Source of the DNA: Shouchella miscanthi
GTDB lineage: Bacteria; Bacillota; Bacilli; Bacillales; Bacillaceae_D
Length of the DNA stretch: 64,000 nucleotides
Assembly (NCBI RefSeq): GCF_007725405.1
Contig: NZ_CP042163.1
Coordinates: 2,666,001-2,730,000 of the forward strand
Direction of reading: 5' to 3'
Positions 45,602 to 55,275 of this stretch are shown here, piece after piece. The stretch's first letter is position 1, and the number at the start of each line of letters is the position of its first letter. Made by a program: the position numbers and the translations under genes. Under the pieces are notes generated by a model. The model made no database searches and was not told where the DNA came from. It saw only the letters and a list, made by a program, of their open reading frames with translations.

Positions 45602-45640
45602 AAAGAAAGATGAAACATTGAAGGGGAGTTCGCTAGAATT

Positions 45641-46027
45641 ATGGAATTACAGACTATTATTCTTATTGTGCTTACAGTTGCATTACTTACATTTATCGTT
45701 GTCCGGTTACGTACACCAAACTATTTAAAAACACTATCTCAAGATGAGTTTATTAAAGGCTACCGAAAAGCGCAACTTATAGATGTTCGTGAGACCCGTG
45801 AATTCGACGGCGGCCACATTTTAGGCGCACGAAATATTCCAATGTCTCAGCTTCGTCAGCGACAAAACGAAATTCGCAAAGATCAACCTGTGTATATTTA
45901 CTGTCAATCAGGGGCTCGAAGCAAACAAGCAGCAAAACTTATTAAAAAGAAACGAGGAGCCGAAGATATTTCTCATCTAAAAGGCGGCTTCCGAAAATGG
46001 ACAGGTAAAGTAAAAAAGAAAAAATAA
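45641..46027 (+). CDS. yqhL: Membrane-anchored rhodanese-like protein (YqhL)
   Basis: A 128-residue protein: N-terminal transmembrane helix (about 5-23), then a rhodanese domain with LIDVRETREFDGGHI (47-60) and the active-site loop YCQSGARSK with Cys88. It may transfer sulfane sulfur or act in thiosulfate reduction; the substrate is unknown. AAGGGGAG precedes the ATG at a rather long 12-base distance. Divergent from lipM, convergent with gcvPB. Confidence 0.88.
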   Translation: MELQTIILIVLTVALLTFIVVRLRTPNYLKTLSQDEFIKGYRKAQLIDVRETREFDGGHILGARNIPMSQLRQRQNEIRKDQPVYIYCQSGARSKQAAKLIKKKRGAEDISHLKGGFRKWTGKVKKKK

Positions 46028-46030
46028 ACG

Positions 46031-46059
46031 AAAAGCAGCTGTTGTGCACAGCTGCTTTT
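46031..46059. terminator. Bidirectional terminator between yqhL and gcvPB
   Basis: AAAAGCAGCTGT/ACAGCTGCTTTT with a 5-base loop, T/A flanks on both sides. Confidence 0.84.
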
Positions 46060-46071
46060 CTTTGTTTCTAA

Positions 46072-47556
46072 CTACGAATGCACCGTTTCTCCATGCCGTT
46101 CATATTTTAAAATCGGTTTTCTAGCTGCCAACGTTTCATCAAGTCGGCTCACAACGGTGTGGTGTGGTGCTTCCTGAACCACTTCAGGTGTTTTTTCTGT
46201 TTCCTCAGCAATTTGAATCATTGCGTCTATAAATGCATCAAGGGTTTCTTTTGATTCTGTCTCTGTTGGCTCAATCATCATGCATTCTTCAACATTTAAC
46301 GGAAAGTAAATGGTTGGTGGATGGTAGCCAAAATCAAGCAATCGTTTTGCTATATCAAGCGTACGAACACCCAGTTTCTTTTGTCGTCTTCCAGATAGCA
46401 CAAACTCATGTTTACAGTGCTGTGTATACGGTAAATCATAAAAAGGTGCTAATCGTCTCATCATATAGTTTGCGTTTAAAACGGCGTATTCAGATACGAG
46501 CCTTAATCCTTCTGCTCCCATTGTGCGAATATAGGTATATGCCCGTAAATTAATGCCGTAGTTTCCGTAGTAAGGCTTCACACGACCAATAGACTGGGGA
46601 CGATGATAATCGAATTCATATTGATCTGCTTTTTTCACTAGAACCGGTTTTGGTAAAAACGGCAACAAATCTTTTTTCACACCAACAGGACCTGAACCTG
46701 GTCCACCGCCTCCGTGAGGACCAGTAAATGTTTTATGCAAATTTAAGTGAACGACATCAAAACCCATATCTCCTGGACGAGTAATTCCTAAAATCGCATT
46801 TGAATTCGCACCATCATAATAAAGCTTCCCACCTGCTTCATGAATGATTGCCGCCATTTCAACGATATCTGCTTCAAACAATCCGAGAGTATTCGGGTTT
46901 GTTAGCATTAACGCTGCCGTTTCTTCATTAACAACTTCACGTAAATGATCCAAATCAACAAGACCAAACTCATTTGTTCTGACTGTTACCGAATCAAATC
47001 CTGCTACTGTTGCTGATGCCGGGTTTGTACCATGAGCAGAGTCAGGCACAATGACTTTCGTCCGTTTAAAGTCTCCGTTCGCCTCATGATACGCACGAAT
47101 CATCATTAGTCCTGTCCACTCACCATGAGCACCGGCTGCTGGCTGAAGAGTGACTTCATCCATACCTGTAATTTCTGCTAGTGACGTTTGAAGCTGATAC
47201 AACATCTTAAGAGAACCTTGAACTTGATATGCTGGCTGGTAAGGGTGTACGTTGCTTAGTCCAGATATTCTTGCGACATCTTCATTCACTTTCGGATTGT
47301 ATTTCATTGTACACGAGCCTAGCGGGTAGAATCCTGAGTCTACACCGTGATTTCGTCTCGATAAAGCAGTATAGTGCCGCATAATTTGTAGTTCTGATAC
47401 TTGAGGTAACTCAGGTTCTCGCTCACGCAAAAACGCTTCCGGAATAAGAGAACTCATATCTTCTTCAATAATGTCGAGTTCTGGTAAACTATGTCCGAGT
47501 CGCCCTTCTTTGCTTTCTTCAAAGATTAGTGCCATTCCTCCGTTTTGTACTGTCAT
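46072..47556 (-). CDS. gcvPB: Glycine dehydrogenase (decarboxylating) subunit 2
   Basis: A 494-residue PLP enzyme half: [16 protein letters not shown] near 80-95, [22 protein letters not shown], and the PLP lysine in [21 protein letters not shown] (residue about 272). With GcvPA it forms the P protein that decarboxylates glycine onto lipoyl-GcvH. The frame is open to 47622, but the ATG at 47556 overlaps the gcvPA stop by four bases (ATGA) and follows GGGGGC. Confidence 0.96.
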   Translation of the reverse strand: MTVQNGGMALIFEESKEGRLGHSLPELDIIEEDMSSLIPEAFLREREPELPQVSELQIMRHYTALSRRNHGVDSGFYPLGSCTMKYNPKVNEDVARISGLSNVHPYQPAYQVQGSLKMLYQLQTSLAEITGMDEVTLQPAAGAHGEWTGLMMIRAYHEANGDFKRTKVIVPDSAHGTNPASATVAGFDSVTVRTNEFGLVDLDHLREVVNEETAALMLTNPNTLGLFEADIVEMAAIIHEAGGKLYYDGANSNAILGITRPGDMGFDVVHLNLHKTFTGPHGGGGPGSGPVGVKKDLLPFLPKPVLVKKADQYEFDYHRPQSIGRVKPYYGNYGINLRAYTYIRTMGAEGLRLVSEYAVLNANYMMRRLAPFYDLPYTQHCKHEFVLSGRRQKKLGVRTLDIAKRLLDFGYHPPTIYFPLNVEECMMIEPTETESKETLDAFIDAMIQIAEETEKTPEVVQEAPHHTVVSRLDETLAARKPILKYERHGETVHS

Positions 47557-48899
47557 GCGAACGCCCCCAGTTCTTTTGCAAAGTGATCCAACTCTTCTTT
47601 TGAACGTAGCTCTGTCACACAAATGAGCATTTGATTTTCACGAGTATCATCGACTTCAGCCAAATTAAATCCGCCAATAATCCCTCTTTTGAAAAGCTCT
47701 TTGTTTACAAGTTCAACCGATTGATTCAGTTCGACTACAAATTCATTAAACGTTGCTCCATAAGCTTGAATAGCGACGCCTTGTTGCTGGAGCTGTTTCT
47801 TTAAATAGTTTGTTTTTTGTACATTTTGTGTGGCCATTTCTTTTACGCCTTTTTTCCCAATAGCTGTCATAGCTACAGAGGCAGCTAACGCGTTTAATGC
47901 TTGATTAGAACAAATATTTGACGTTGCTTTGTCACGACGGATGTGCTGCTCACGGGCTTGCAACGTTAACACAAAGCCTCGATGGCCATTTTCATCAACC
48001 GTTTGACCAACAAGACGTCCTGGCACTTTACGCATTAATTTTTTTGTTGTTGCAAAATACCCACAATGCGGACCGCCAAATTGCGTCGGTATACCGAATG
48101 GTTGAGCATCGCCAATAACAATATCTGCCCCGAATTCACCAGGGGGCTTTAATAAACCGAGTGCAAGCGGATTACTTGAAACAACAAATTGCGCTTTTGT
48201 TGAATGAGTGATTTCCTCAATATCGGCTAACGGCTCTAAACTTCCAAAGAAATTCGGATGTTGAACAATGACACAGGCCACATCATGATCATGAAGCTGC
48301 TTCAAAGCTTCTACATCCGTTACACCGTCTTTTGTATCAATTTCTTTTACTTCTAAATTTTGTCCATATGCGTTTGTTCGCAGTACGTCTCTTGCTTCTG
48401 GATGAACCGACTTTGATACTAGAATCGTTTTCTTTTTCGTATGCCCTGCTGAGAGCATTGCCGCTTCTGCTAAAGCGGTTGGTCCATCATACATAGATGA
48501 ATTGGCTAAATCCATTCCCGTTAACTCACAAATCATCGTTTGAAATTCAAAGATCGCTTGTAGCTCACCTTGTGAAATTTCTGGTTGATAAGGCGTATAC
48601 GCTGTATAAAATTCAGATCGAGAAATGACGTGATCAACGATAGAAGGAATATAATGTTCATAAACACCGGCACCTAAGTACGATGGAAATTCTTTAATGG
48701 ATGTATTCTCTCTAGCAAGTTGCTGAAAAAACGAAAGCAACTCTGGCTCTTTTAACGCCCGTTCAATTGCTAATGTCCGATTAAAGCGTGTATCCTCTGG
48801 TATATCTGATAACAAATCTTCAATTGATTGAACACCAATTGCCTGTAGCATCTCTTGTTTATCTTCTTCAGTCATTGGTAGATAACGATGTGCTTCCAT
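47553..48899 (-). CDS. gcvPA: Glycine dehydrogenase (decarboxylating) subunit 1
   Basis: A 448-residue partner of Gcv[19 protein letters not shown] opening, [13 protein letters not shown]-like [16 protein letters not shown] near 74-89, [21 protein letters not shown] (core [11 protein letters not shown]) and GPHCGYFA. The catalytic lysine is on GcvPB. Middle gene of gcvT-gcvPA-gcvPB, controlled by the upstream glycine riboswitch. AGGAGG precedes the ATG; 20 bases after gcvT. Confidence 0.96.
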   Translation of the reverse strand: MEAHRYLPMTEEDKQEMLQAIGVQSIEDLLSDIPEDTRFNRTLAIERALKEPELLSFFQQLARENTSIKEFPSYLGAGVYEHYIPSIVDHVISRSEFYTAYTPYQPEISQGELQAIFEFQTMICELTGMDLANSSMYDGPTALAEAAMLSAGHTKKKTILVSKSVHPEARDVLRTNAYGQNLEVKEIDTKDGVTDVEALKQLHDHDVACVIVQHPNFFGSLEPLADIEEITHSTKAQFVVSSNPLALGLLKPPGEFGADIVIGDAQPFGIPTQFGGPHCGYFATTKKLMRKVPGRLVGQTVDENGHRGFVLTLQAREQHIRRDKATSNICSNQALNALAASVAMTAIGKKGVKEMATQNVQKTNYLKKQLQQQGVAIQAYGATFNEFVVELNQSVELVNKELFKRGIIGGFNLAEVDDTRENQMLICVTELRSKEELDHFAKELGAFA

Positions 48900-48919
48900 T
48901 CAAAATTCCTCCTATTATC

Positions 48920-50014
48920 TTAAACACCACGTTTATAAAATGGCGTTTTCACTACTTTGGCTGCAATGTTTTTACCTCGAATATGAACGGTAACTTCTGT
49001 ATCTAATGCGGAAAAGCTGGCATCCATTAATACGAGTCCAACATTTTTCCCTAGAGTCGGTGATTGAGTGCCAGACGTTACAACCCCTACCTTCTTATCA
49101 TCTTTATACACCTCGTATCCATGTCTAGGAATGCCTCTTCCAATCATTTCAATTCCGACTAGCTTTCGAGCTGGGCCTTCCGTTTTTTGTGCTTTTAATG
49201 CATCTTGACCAATAAACGAAGTCGCTTTATCTACTTTAACTGCAAAGCCGATGCCAGCCTCAATAGGGGAAATTTCACGATTAAGTTCTTGACCGTATAG
49301 TGCCAATTTTGCTTCAAATCGCAACGTATCTCTGGCTCCTAATCCACATGGAAGCAAGCCATACGGTTCTCCTGCTTTTAAAATGTTGTTCCAAAGCGCT
49401 GGCGCATCATTACTGGATACATACAGTTCAAAACCATCTTCTCCTGTATAACCTGTTCTTGAAAGAAACGTCGGTACAGTCCCAAGGGATACACCTTCTT
49501 TGAAACGAAATGGTTTGATGCTCCCTATAGTCGTCTCCGTAAGTGTTTGTAAAATGTACATTGCTTTAGGTCCTTGTACAGCAAGTAGCGCCGTTTCTTT
49601 CGACACATTGTTCAAACGTACATTGCCTTGAATGTGCTCTTGAATCCAAGCAATATCCGATTCAATATTGGCAGCATTTAGAACAAGTAAATACGCATGT
49701 TCTGAGCGACGATAAACAATTAAATCATCCACTGTCCCACCGTTTTCTGTGCACATTGCATGATACTGGGCCTGACCATCTTCCATTTTTGAAAGATCAT
49801 TTGTCAAAAGTCTTTGTAAATTAGCTAGTGCATCTGGTCCCTCTACTTCTAATTCACCCATATGTGATACATCAAATAGTCCAGCTGCTTCGCGAACCGC
49901 AACGTGCTCTGCTTTAATTCCACTAAACGAAACGGGCATTTCCCATCCACCGAAATCAACTGTTTTCGCAAGATTTTGATATTCTTCAAATAAAGGTGTT
50001 CGTTGTAACGTCAT
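48920..50014 (-). CDS. gcvT: Aminomethyltransferase (T protein) of glycine cleavage
   Basis: A 364-residue folate-binding protein: [16 protein letters not shown] near 22-37, [17 protein letters not shown] near 46-62, [15 protein letters not shown], and [21 protein letters not shown] near 244-264. It releases ammonia and forms 5,10-methylene-THF from the aminomethyl-lipoyl H protein. GAGGAGG precedes the ATG. First gene of the gcv operon. gcvH is not in the window. Confidence 0.97.
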   Translation of the reverse strand: MTLQRTPLFEEYQNLAKTVDFGGWEMPVSFSGIKAEHVAVREAAGLFDVSHMGELEVEGPDALANLQRLLTNDLSKMEDGQAQYHAMCTENGGTVDDLIVYRRSEHAYLLVLNAANIESDIAWIQEHIQGNVRLNNVSKETALLAVQGPKAMYILQTLTETTIGSIKPFRFKEGVSLGTVPTFLSRTGYTGEDGFELYVSSNDAPALWNNILKAGEPYGLLPCGLGARDTLRFEAKLALYGQELNREISPIEAGIGFAVKVDKATSFIGQDALKAQKTEGPARKLVGIEMIGRGIPRHGYEVYKDDKKVGVVTSGTQSPTLGKNVGLVLMDASFSALDTEVTVHIRGKNIAAKVVKTPFYKRGV

Positions 50015-50043
50015 ATGTACCCTCCTCTAAGTTCTTGACCGAT

Positions 50044-50086
50044 AAAAAAGGACAGAGCAAACACATCTGTGTCTGCTCTGTCCTTT
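50044..50086 (-). terminator. Riboswitch-controlled terminator of the gcv operon
   Basis: AAAGGACAGAGCAGACACAG pairs with the following TGTGTTTGCTCTGTCCTTT (approximate), then TTTTTATC. The proximal strand can instead complete the second aptamer, the usual glycine ON-switch design. Confidence 0.82.
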
Positions 50087-50250
50087 GAACCAGAAAGTTT
50101 CATTCAGATTTATCTATTCTGAATTGTCTTCGTAGGTGGCTTGCTCATCAAGCTCTCTCCAGAGATGCGTCCAGTAAAAGTCTTCTTTGCCTGAGAGATT
50201 CACATTTGTTTGCTCCTTCGGCGCTATGCTAATGAATCACATAGTCTCTC
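50070..50250 (-). ncRNA. Tandem glycine riboswitch upstream of gcvT
   Basis: Read on the minus strand from 50250: GGGAGAGAC, GCGCCGAAGGAGCAAAC, AATCTCTCAGGCAAA, GGACTTTTACTGGACGC and CTCTGGAGAGA match aptamer I and the linker; a second aptamer follows with GCAAGCCACCTACGAAGAC, a hairpin around ATTCAG/CTGAAT, GAAACTTTCTGG and AAAGGACAGAG. In Bacillus gcv operons glycine binding prevents termination. Aptamer II diverges at the CACC-GAAG junction from the usual form. Confidence 0.93.
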
Positions 50251-50412
50251 CCTTTACTATCATCCGCTTTATTCAATTCATTTACCGTTTAAAAAGCTGG
50301 AATTCGTACATACTAAAAAGAGTCTGTTAACACTTCTAATCCTACCAACGGACAAATAAATAAGCAACAGATTTTTCTTAATTTCAGCATATTTTTTCTT
50401 AATATAAAGGAT

Positions 50413-52098
50413 GTGAACCCGTTGGATATTAACATTAATTTCGATAAAGACTGGAATGTTCGGTTTTTAGAAAAAATGGATCATGATGGTCCTTGGTCAG
50501 ACTTTGAAACCTATAAACTTGCTTTTGAAGCGCAACAACATTTACAAATACCAGAATTTAGCGGCCTTGTTGCGCCACGATACCTTCCGCAGCTTCAGCC
50601 TTATCAACATCAAATTGAAGCGGCAGAAACCGTTATTGAAGAGATGCACGGAAAAGCGATTCTTGCTGACGAAGTAGGACTAGGTAAGACCATTGAAGCA
50701 GGCCTTATTTTAAAGGAGTACATGATTCGTGGTCTAGTGAAAAAAGCCCTTATTTTAGTACCCGCTTCCCTCGTTTCTCAGTGGGCAAACGAGCTCAATT
50801 CAAAGTTCTTTATTCCAGCTATCCCACAAAAAAAAGCATATGTGTGGGAACAGTGCGATGTGGTCGTTGCCTCCATTGACACCGCGAAACGGGCACCACA
50901 TCGTGACATTGTCTTAGATCAACCGTATGATATGGTTATTATTGATGAAGCACATAAATTAAAAAATCCTAAAACAAAAAACTATGAATTTATCCGATTG
51001 CTAAAGAAGAAGTACTGTTTGCTTTTAACAGCAACCCCTGTTCAAAACAAGCTTGAGGAAATTTTTAATCTTGTATCCTTGCTTAAGCCTGGACATCTGG
51101 GGAACATTGAAAGTTTTGATAAAGCCTTTCGCTCTGACAAACGCTCAGCTAAAAATGATGAACAGCTGCGTTCCCTCGTTCAAAAAGTAATGGTACGAAA
51201 CAGACGTGAAGATACAGGTATTGAATGGACAAAGCGCGTTGTCCAAACGATCCCTATTCATTTTAGTACAAGTGAGCGTCAGTTCTATGAAAAGCTAGAA
51301 CAAAGTAAAGGGGCAATTAACCACTTCACTTTGCTAACCTTAAAGCGAGAGTTGTGCTCAAGTCGAGAAGCAGTGTTTATGACACTAAAAAATACGATTG
51401 AAAAAGCCCAAGAAAACGAAAGCGATCCTAGCTATGCAATCAATCTTCTAAACGAGGCGGCTACGATTGAAGGCCATGCGAAAGCAGAAAAAGCGTTGGA
51501 GCTTATTAAATCAATTGATGATAAAGTGATCATTTTTACTGAGTACCGTGCGACGCAACTTTATTTACAGTGGTTTTTTAAACAGCATCACATTACATCG
51601 GTACCTTTCCGAGGCGGATTTAAACGTGGAAAAAAAGATTGGATGCGTGAGCTCTTTAAAAACCATGCTCAAGTATTAATTGCAACAGAAGCAGGTGGTG
51701 AAGGGATTAACTTGCAATTTTGTCACCACATTATTAACTACGATCTTCCGTGGAATCCGATGCGTATTGAACAACGAATAGGACGTTTACACCGCTTAGG
51801 TCAGCAACATGATGTGCAAATCTATAATTTCGCTGTTCAAGATACCATTGAACAGAAAATATTAGACTTGCTGTACGATAAAATACATTTATTTGAATCT
51901 GTCATCGGTCAACTAGATGACATTCTTGCCAAAATCGAACTGCCTGATTTAGATGAACATGTCAACAACATATTCGAACATTCTTCTTCAGACGGTGAAA
52001 TGAAAATTAAATTCGATCATCTTGCTGCGGTGATTAATGAAGCTCAAGAAGAACTGAAGTCAGAAAACGAGGAGAAAGAGGATCATGAATCAGCTTGA
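50413..52098 (+). CDS. yqhH: SNF2-family DEAD/DEAH helicase (YqhH)
   Basis: A 561-residue RapA/SNF2-like ATPase: LQPYQHQIEAAETVIEEM near 61-78, Walker A ADEVGLGKTIEAGLIL near 86-101, DEAH in VIIDEAHKLKN near 182, LTATPVQNKLEEIF, and C-terminal EAGGEGINLQFC and GRLHRLGQ motifs. These translocate on DNA or remodel RNA polymerase; the specific role is unknown. The start is GTG at 50413 (or TTG four codons later, with better spacing from AAAGG). Divergent from the gcv riboswitch; operon with yqhG. Confidence 0.9.
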   Translation: MNPLDININFDKDWNVRFLEKMDHDGPWSDFETYKLAFEAQQHLQIPEFSGLVAPRYLPQLQPYQHQIEAAETVIEEMHGKAILADEVGLGKTIEAGLILKEYMIRGLVKKALILVPASLVSQWANELNSKFFIPAIPQKKAYVWEQCDVVVASIDTAKRAPHRDIVLDQPYDMVIIDEAHKLKNPKTKNYEFIRLLKKKYCLLLTATPVQNKLEEIFNLVSLLKPGHLGNIESFDKAFRSDKRSAKNDEQLRSLVQKVMVRNRREDTGIEWTKRVVQTIPIHFSTSERQFYEKLEQSKGAINHFTLLTLKRELCSSREAVFMTLKNTIEKAQENESDPSYAINLLNEAATIEGHAKAEKALELIKSIDDKVIIFTEYRATQLYLQWFFKQHHITSVPFRGGFKRGKKDWMRELFKNHAQVLIATEAGGEGINLQFCHHIINYDLPWNPMRIEQRIGRLHRLGQQHDVQIYNFAVQDTIEQKILDLLYDKIHLFESVIGQLDDILAKIELPDLDEHVNNIFEHSSSDGEMKIKFDHLAAVINEAQEELKSENEEKEDHESA

Positions 52099-52885
52099 TA
52101 TTCACAGCTATTTAAAGCGCTATTTCCTTACTCATGACAGTACTCTAGTAGAAGAATCTCCAGCTCATTTAACGGTTAAACTGTCAATCAAACTCGATAA
52201 AGCGCTTATGAACCGTCCTTTTTATTGGCATTACCAAGAGAAAATCGGTTCTGAACCTAATCCGATGACCATCACTCTCATTACAGACCAAAATCGCTGT
52301 CCAGAAGATCTGCAGGGAGAAGTTATTCATTTCGGTTCTCCTCGTTTATCGCAAATCTTTGAATCAGCCAATGAACTCGGCTCTTTTATACGTATGTATG
52401 AAACAAAATCAAACGTTAGTGCAGGCTCACATCCTTTACACCCTTGGCTTTCAATTAATGCCAATATTTCGTTTCAGTGCGATCGAAAAAAGGACATTCT
52501 CCTTTCACTAGGACTGAATTTAATTCACGGACAAATTGTTCCTCAATTTTTTGATAAAGTGCAGCAACTTACATTGACGCCAAAAATTCCTGATTACTGC
52601 TTTACCCTTTCTCCTCTTATTAGGATAGAGTCTGGCATCACTCGGCTTCAAAAAGTGATGAAAACCTATATTGAAAACGAACCAACGGAGTGGGCTTTAT
52701 CTGCTAATAAGCGTTGGGCTTATGACGAAGCGTTATTAGAGTCCTTTTATGAAGGTATTGATGATAAGCCAGACAGTTACTTTGCTGAAAAAGAGGCGCT
52801 GCGCGAACGCTACGAACCTCATATTAACGTTTCGATTGTCAATGGGGGCATTTTTTACCTGCATCAACAATTGTTCCAACAATAA
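52085..52885 (+). CDS. yqhG: YqhG family protein
   Basis: A 266-residue soluble protein of the YqhG family, found only beside yqhH in Bacillaceae. It starts NQLDIHSYLKRYFLTHDSTL, has a KPFYWHYQEKIGSEPNPMT-like segment (RPFYWHYQEKIGSEPNPM, 37-54) and a C-terminal YEGIDDKPDSYFAEKEALRERY helix (part shown). GAGAAAGAGG precedes the ATG, which overlaps yqhH by 14 bases, suggesting the two work together. Function unknown. Confidence 0.85.
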   Translation: MNQLDIHSYLKRYFLTHDSTLVEESPAHLTVKLSIKLDKALMNRPFYWHYQEKIGSEPNPMTITLITDQNRCPEDLQGEVIHFGSPRLSQIFESANELGSFIRMYETKSNVSAGSHPLHPWLSINANISFQCDRKKDILLSLGLNLIHGQIVPQFFDKVQQLTLTPKIPDYCFTLSPLIRIESGITRLQKVMKTYIENEPTEWALSANKRWAYDEALLESFYEGIDDKPDSYFAEKEALRERYEPHINVSIVNGGIFYLHQQLFQQ

Positions 52886-52886
52886 C

Positions 52887-52918
52887 AAAACCCAAGCTGC
52901 TTGAACAGCTTGGGTTTT
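52887..52918. terminator. Bidirectional terminator after yqhG
   Basis: AAAACCCAAGCTG/CAGCTTGGGTTTT with a 6-base loop, T runs on both strands. Confidence 0.85.
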
Positions 52919-52927
52919 GTTTTCGTC

Positions 52928-53113
52928 CTATTCTAAAGGAACTCCTCCACCACGAACAATATAAGAATAGATTGTTGCGATTGAAAAGAATCCAAAAACA
53001 AGTACAGATACGCCACTAAAGCCTACAGCGAAAAAGTTTTTTCGCTTTAAACTGACGATGGCACCTGCAACAGAAAAAATTGCTACTAATAATGCTAAAC
53101 CTGCAAAAACCAT
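52928..53113 (-). CDS. DUF2759 small membrane protein (YqgW-like)
   Basis: A 61-residue protein with two hydrophobic helices (about 3-21 and 29-50) separated by the basic turn SLKRKNFF. The pattern and the neighbouring yqgX and yqgY genes match the DUF2759/YqgW family. Function unknown. GGAGGAAAAGC precedes the ATG. Divergent from the hydrolase gene. Confidence 0.75.
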   Translation of the reverse strand: MVFAGLALLVAIFSVAGAIVSLKRKNFFAVGFSGVSVLVFGFFSIATIYSYIVRGGGVPLE

Positions 53114-53237
53114 GAGCTTTTCCTCCAGTATGTATTTGATTTTATTGTACTCGTTTTCATTACGTTTGTCGAGCGCTCTTCTTTTCTAATAAGTAGCGCT
53201 ATGATACACTTTACTTCACAAGTAAAGGAGGTTTCAT

Positions 53238-53870
53238 ATGTTTAAACAAATTCCATTAGGTCCTATTCAAACTAATGCGTACGTACTGTATAACGATGCG
53301 AAAGAAGCCGTCATTTTTGACCCAGGCGGGGATGCTGAAGCACTTATTAATTGGTTGAAAAGAGAACAGCTTACTCCACTTGCTATTTTACTTACACATG
53401 CACACTTTGACCACATTGGCGCTGTCGATGCCGTTCGAGATACTTATTCCATACCCGTATACTTACATACGAAAGAACGCCGCTGGTTAGAAGACCCTGA
53501 CTTGAATGGTTCCTCTCGCCTGACGGGACGTCCCATCACAACCGCTAAGCCCGCAGATATTTTGCTTACAGAAGACAAGTCATTAACGATCGGTTCCTTT
53601 ACCTTTTCTGTCTTCCATACACCTGGACACTCACCTGGAAGCGTCTCCTTTTATTATCAAAAAGAAGCTGTTTTATTTTCAGGAGATGTTTTATTCCAAC
53701 ACAGTATCGGCCGAACAGACCTCCGTGGAGGCGATCACGCTTTATTATTAGCTAGCATTCATAATAAGATACTACCTTTACCTGAGGGCACTGTTGTTGC
53801 ATCCGGACATGGTCCGCTTACCACCATTGGACAAGAAATGGATCATAATCCGTTTCTCTCAGGTTATTAA
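53238..53870 (+). CDS. yqgX: MBL-fold metallo-hydrolase (YqgX, glyoxalase II-like)
   Basis: A 210-residue metallo-beta-lactamase fold enzyme with THAHFDHIGA (His54, His56, Asp58, His59), His in FHTPGHSPGS near 134, Asp in LFSGDVLF near 151 and the C-terminal SGHGPLT. YqgX is proposed to hydrolyse S-lactoyl-bacillithiol in methylglyoxal detoxification, which would connect with the bacilliredoxin in this window; that link is inference. AAAGGAGG precedes the ATG. Confidence 0.9.
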   Translation: MFKQIPLGPIQTNAYVLYNDAKEAVIFDPGGDAEALINWLKREQLTPLAILLTHAHFDHIGAVDAVRDTYSIPVYLHTKERRWLEDPDLNGSSRLTGRPITTAKPADILLTEDKSLTIGSFTFSVFHTPGHSPGSVSFYYQKEAVLFSGDVLFQHSIGRTDLRGGDHALLLASIHNKILPLPEGTVVASGHGPLTTIGQEMDHNPFLSGY

Positions 53871-53873
53871 AAG

Positions 53874-53907
53874 AAACCGCTGCTTACTTACGTTAAGCGG
53901 CGGTTTA
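53874..53907. terminator. Terminator between yqgX and the DUF2626 gene
   Basis: AAACCGC-GCTTA/TTAAGC-GCGGTTT imperfect stem with a 6-base loop; T residues flank it on the plus strand. Confidence 0.65.
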
Positions 53908-53920
53908 CTGTATGTATATA

Positions 53921-54166
53921 TTAGTGCCCAAAGCTCGGTACATTGATAAAGAGAGCGTAGTATGTAAAACCTACAAAAAACACCGTACAATAGCCTGCAA
54001 AAATATACACATATACACGTTCAGACAGCTTCAGGTAGCCAAGCGCAATTAAAATAAACGTTTGCGCAAAAAACAGGAGAGACATATTATACATATTGCC
54101 AATGTAAAATAAAACTGCAAAAATTCCTGTCCAAAACCCTAGGCCTCGATACATGCGATCCATCAT
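53921..54166 (-). CDS. yqgY: DUF2626 small membrane protein (YqgY-like)
   Basis: An 81-residue protein with three hydrophobic helices (about 8-28, 30-46, 52-74); MYRGLGFWTGIFAVLFY and GYLKLSERVYVYIF are conserved in DUF2626/YqgY. Function unknown. GAGGGGTAGAC precedes the ATG. The yqgW/X/Y cluster stands where sinI-sinR-tasA would in B. subtilis. Confidence 0.82.
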   Translation of the reverse strand: MMDRMYRGLGFWTGIFAVLFYIGNMYNMSLLFFAQTFILIALGYLKLSERVYVYIFAGYCTVFFVGFTYYALFINVPSFGH

Positions 54167-54235
54167 GTCTACCCCTCCTCTTCTTAGACGGCTGTCCTAC
54201 CCATTATATACGAGAATATGATTTTTTGTAAATGC

Positions 54236-54421
54236 TTACTTACGTCTTAGCTGTCTTTTAAAGACCGAAAGAGCAAATGGAGCTATACCGAATGCCCAAT
54301 GAGAAAGAGGTTCTCGCTCCATCTTCTTTTGTTCACGTTTTTCAGTTCGCTCAGATTTAGGTTGATCAATTTTTTTCACTGCTTCTTGGGTCGCAAATTT
54401 TAATAAATCTTGAAAAGACAT
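54236..54421 (-). CDS. yqzE: YqzE family small protein
   Basis: A 61-residue basic protein: helical start MSFQDLLKFATQEAVKKID, central RTEKREQKKMEREPLSHWAFG run and C-terminal hydrophobic APFALSVF before RRK. YqzE lies beside comGG in Bacillus genomes, as here (46 bases after comGG). Function unknown; cotranscription with the comG genes is possible. Confidence 0.78.
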   Translation of the reverse strand: MSFQDLLKFATQEAVKKIDQPKSERTEKREQKKMEREPLSHWAFGIAPFALSVFKRQLRRK

Positions 54422-54467
54422 ATTCTCACCTCACCCTTTAGTCTTCCCAAGATCATTTGATCATATG

Positions 54468-54830
54468 CTAATCCTTTTCCATCTCATCACGCATCTCATC
54501 TACTGAATCCAACATAAAGGTAGCAACTCGTTCTTTGCCGTTGCGCAGTGTTGCTTTCAGCTTATACGCCCTTTCACTCTTATCCAAACGTTCTCCTAAA
54601 ACGTCACCAATTGGAAGCTGTATGAAAAAAGCATGTTCGTTGTCTGTCACTACTTTTTGAACTCCTATATGGAGTAAATTCTCAAGTTGCATAAGATCTT
54701 TTTGGTCCTGCAAATAAGCTTGTTCACGCTGATAATGATCCACTTGCCATAAAAGATACAGTGTTAACAGAAGCAAAAAAAAGAGGGTTGGCAAAAAGAC
54801 CATCCCTTCATCTGATTGTTTGATACGCAT
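54468..54830 (-). CDS. comGG: Competence protein ComGG
   Basis: A 120-residue minor pseudopilin-like protein: hydrophobic N-terminal helix (about 9-30; GMVFLPTLFFLLLLTLYLL in part) and a polar C-terminal domain. It begins within the comGF end (23-base overlap); the frame is open to 54854, but ATG 54830 fits the usual ComGG N-terminus IKQSDEGMVFLP. ComGG assists assembly of the transformation pseudopilus. Assigned mainly by position and topology because ComGG diverges quickly. Confidence 0.82.
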   Translation of the reverse strand: MRIKQSDEGMVFLPTLFFLLLLTLYLLWQVDHYQREQAYLQDQKDLMQLENLLHIGVQKVVTDNEHAFFIQLPIGDVLGERLDKSERAYKLKATLRNGKERVATFMLDSVDEMRDEMEKD

Positions 54831-55275
54831 GCACCCACTCTTTCGTCGAAACAAACAGTCTTTTATAGTGTTGACCCGTTTCTAGTGTAATGGAACAATG
54901 GAGCTGCCCATACAACTGGCGATCAGATGATGGCGGAGAGCAATGAAACGTGGAGACATCATCTAATACGATTACTAGGCCTTTTTTATCTTTAAAGCGC
55001 TGTATTCTTGATTCCATCCTTAACTCATACGAAATGACTGCACCATCAATAACGATTTCTAAAGCTTCATTATGCCACCTTATTGTTTCCGCTTCTTTTA
55101 CGTCTTGATTAACATGATTCAAAAAACGAATAACATCAACATTGCTATGGTTCACATCCGTTTGAACGAACAAAAAAAGATTGGTTAAAAGAAGAACGAT
55201 AAAGCTAACAATACTTAAACCAATTAACTGTTCTACGTACGTAAACCCTTCATGGTTGTGCCAACGCATAGACAC
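54808..55275 (-). CDS. comGF: Competence protein ComGF
   Basis: A 155-residue minor pseudopilin: EGFTYVEQLIGLSIVSF near 9-25 is a prepilin-type motif with Gly before Phe and Glu at +5, then a hydrophobic helix to about 37 and a beta-rich C-terminal domain. GTG is the likely start. Overlaps comGE by 26 bases and comGG by 23, a tightly coupled cluster. ComC/PilD-type processing is expected. Confidence 0.87.
   Translation of the reverse strand: MSMRWHNHEGFTYVEQLIGLSIVSFIVLLLTNLFLFVQTDVNHSNVDVIRFLNHVNQDVKEAETIRWHNEALEIVIDGAVISYELRMESRIQRFKDKKGLVIVLDDVSTFHCSPPSSDRQLYGQLHCSITLETGQHYKRLFVSTKEWVHAYQTIR

Noticed and set aside
47557-47622. Longer N-terminus of gcvPB
   Set aside because: The extra 22 codons overlap gcvPA, have no ribosome-binding site, and homologous proteins start near the ATG at 47556.
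53238-53870. yqgX as a beta-lactamase resistance gene
   Set aside because: The motifs match glyoxalase II-type MBL hydrolases and the length is 210 residues without signal peptide.
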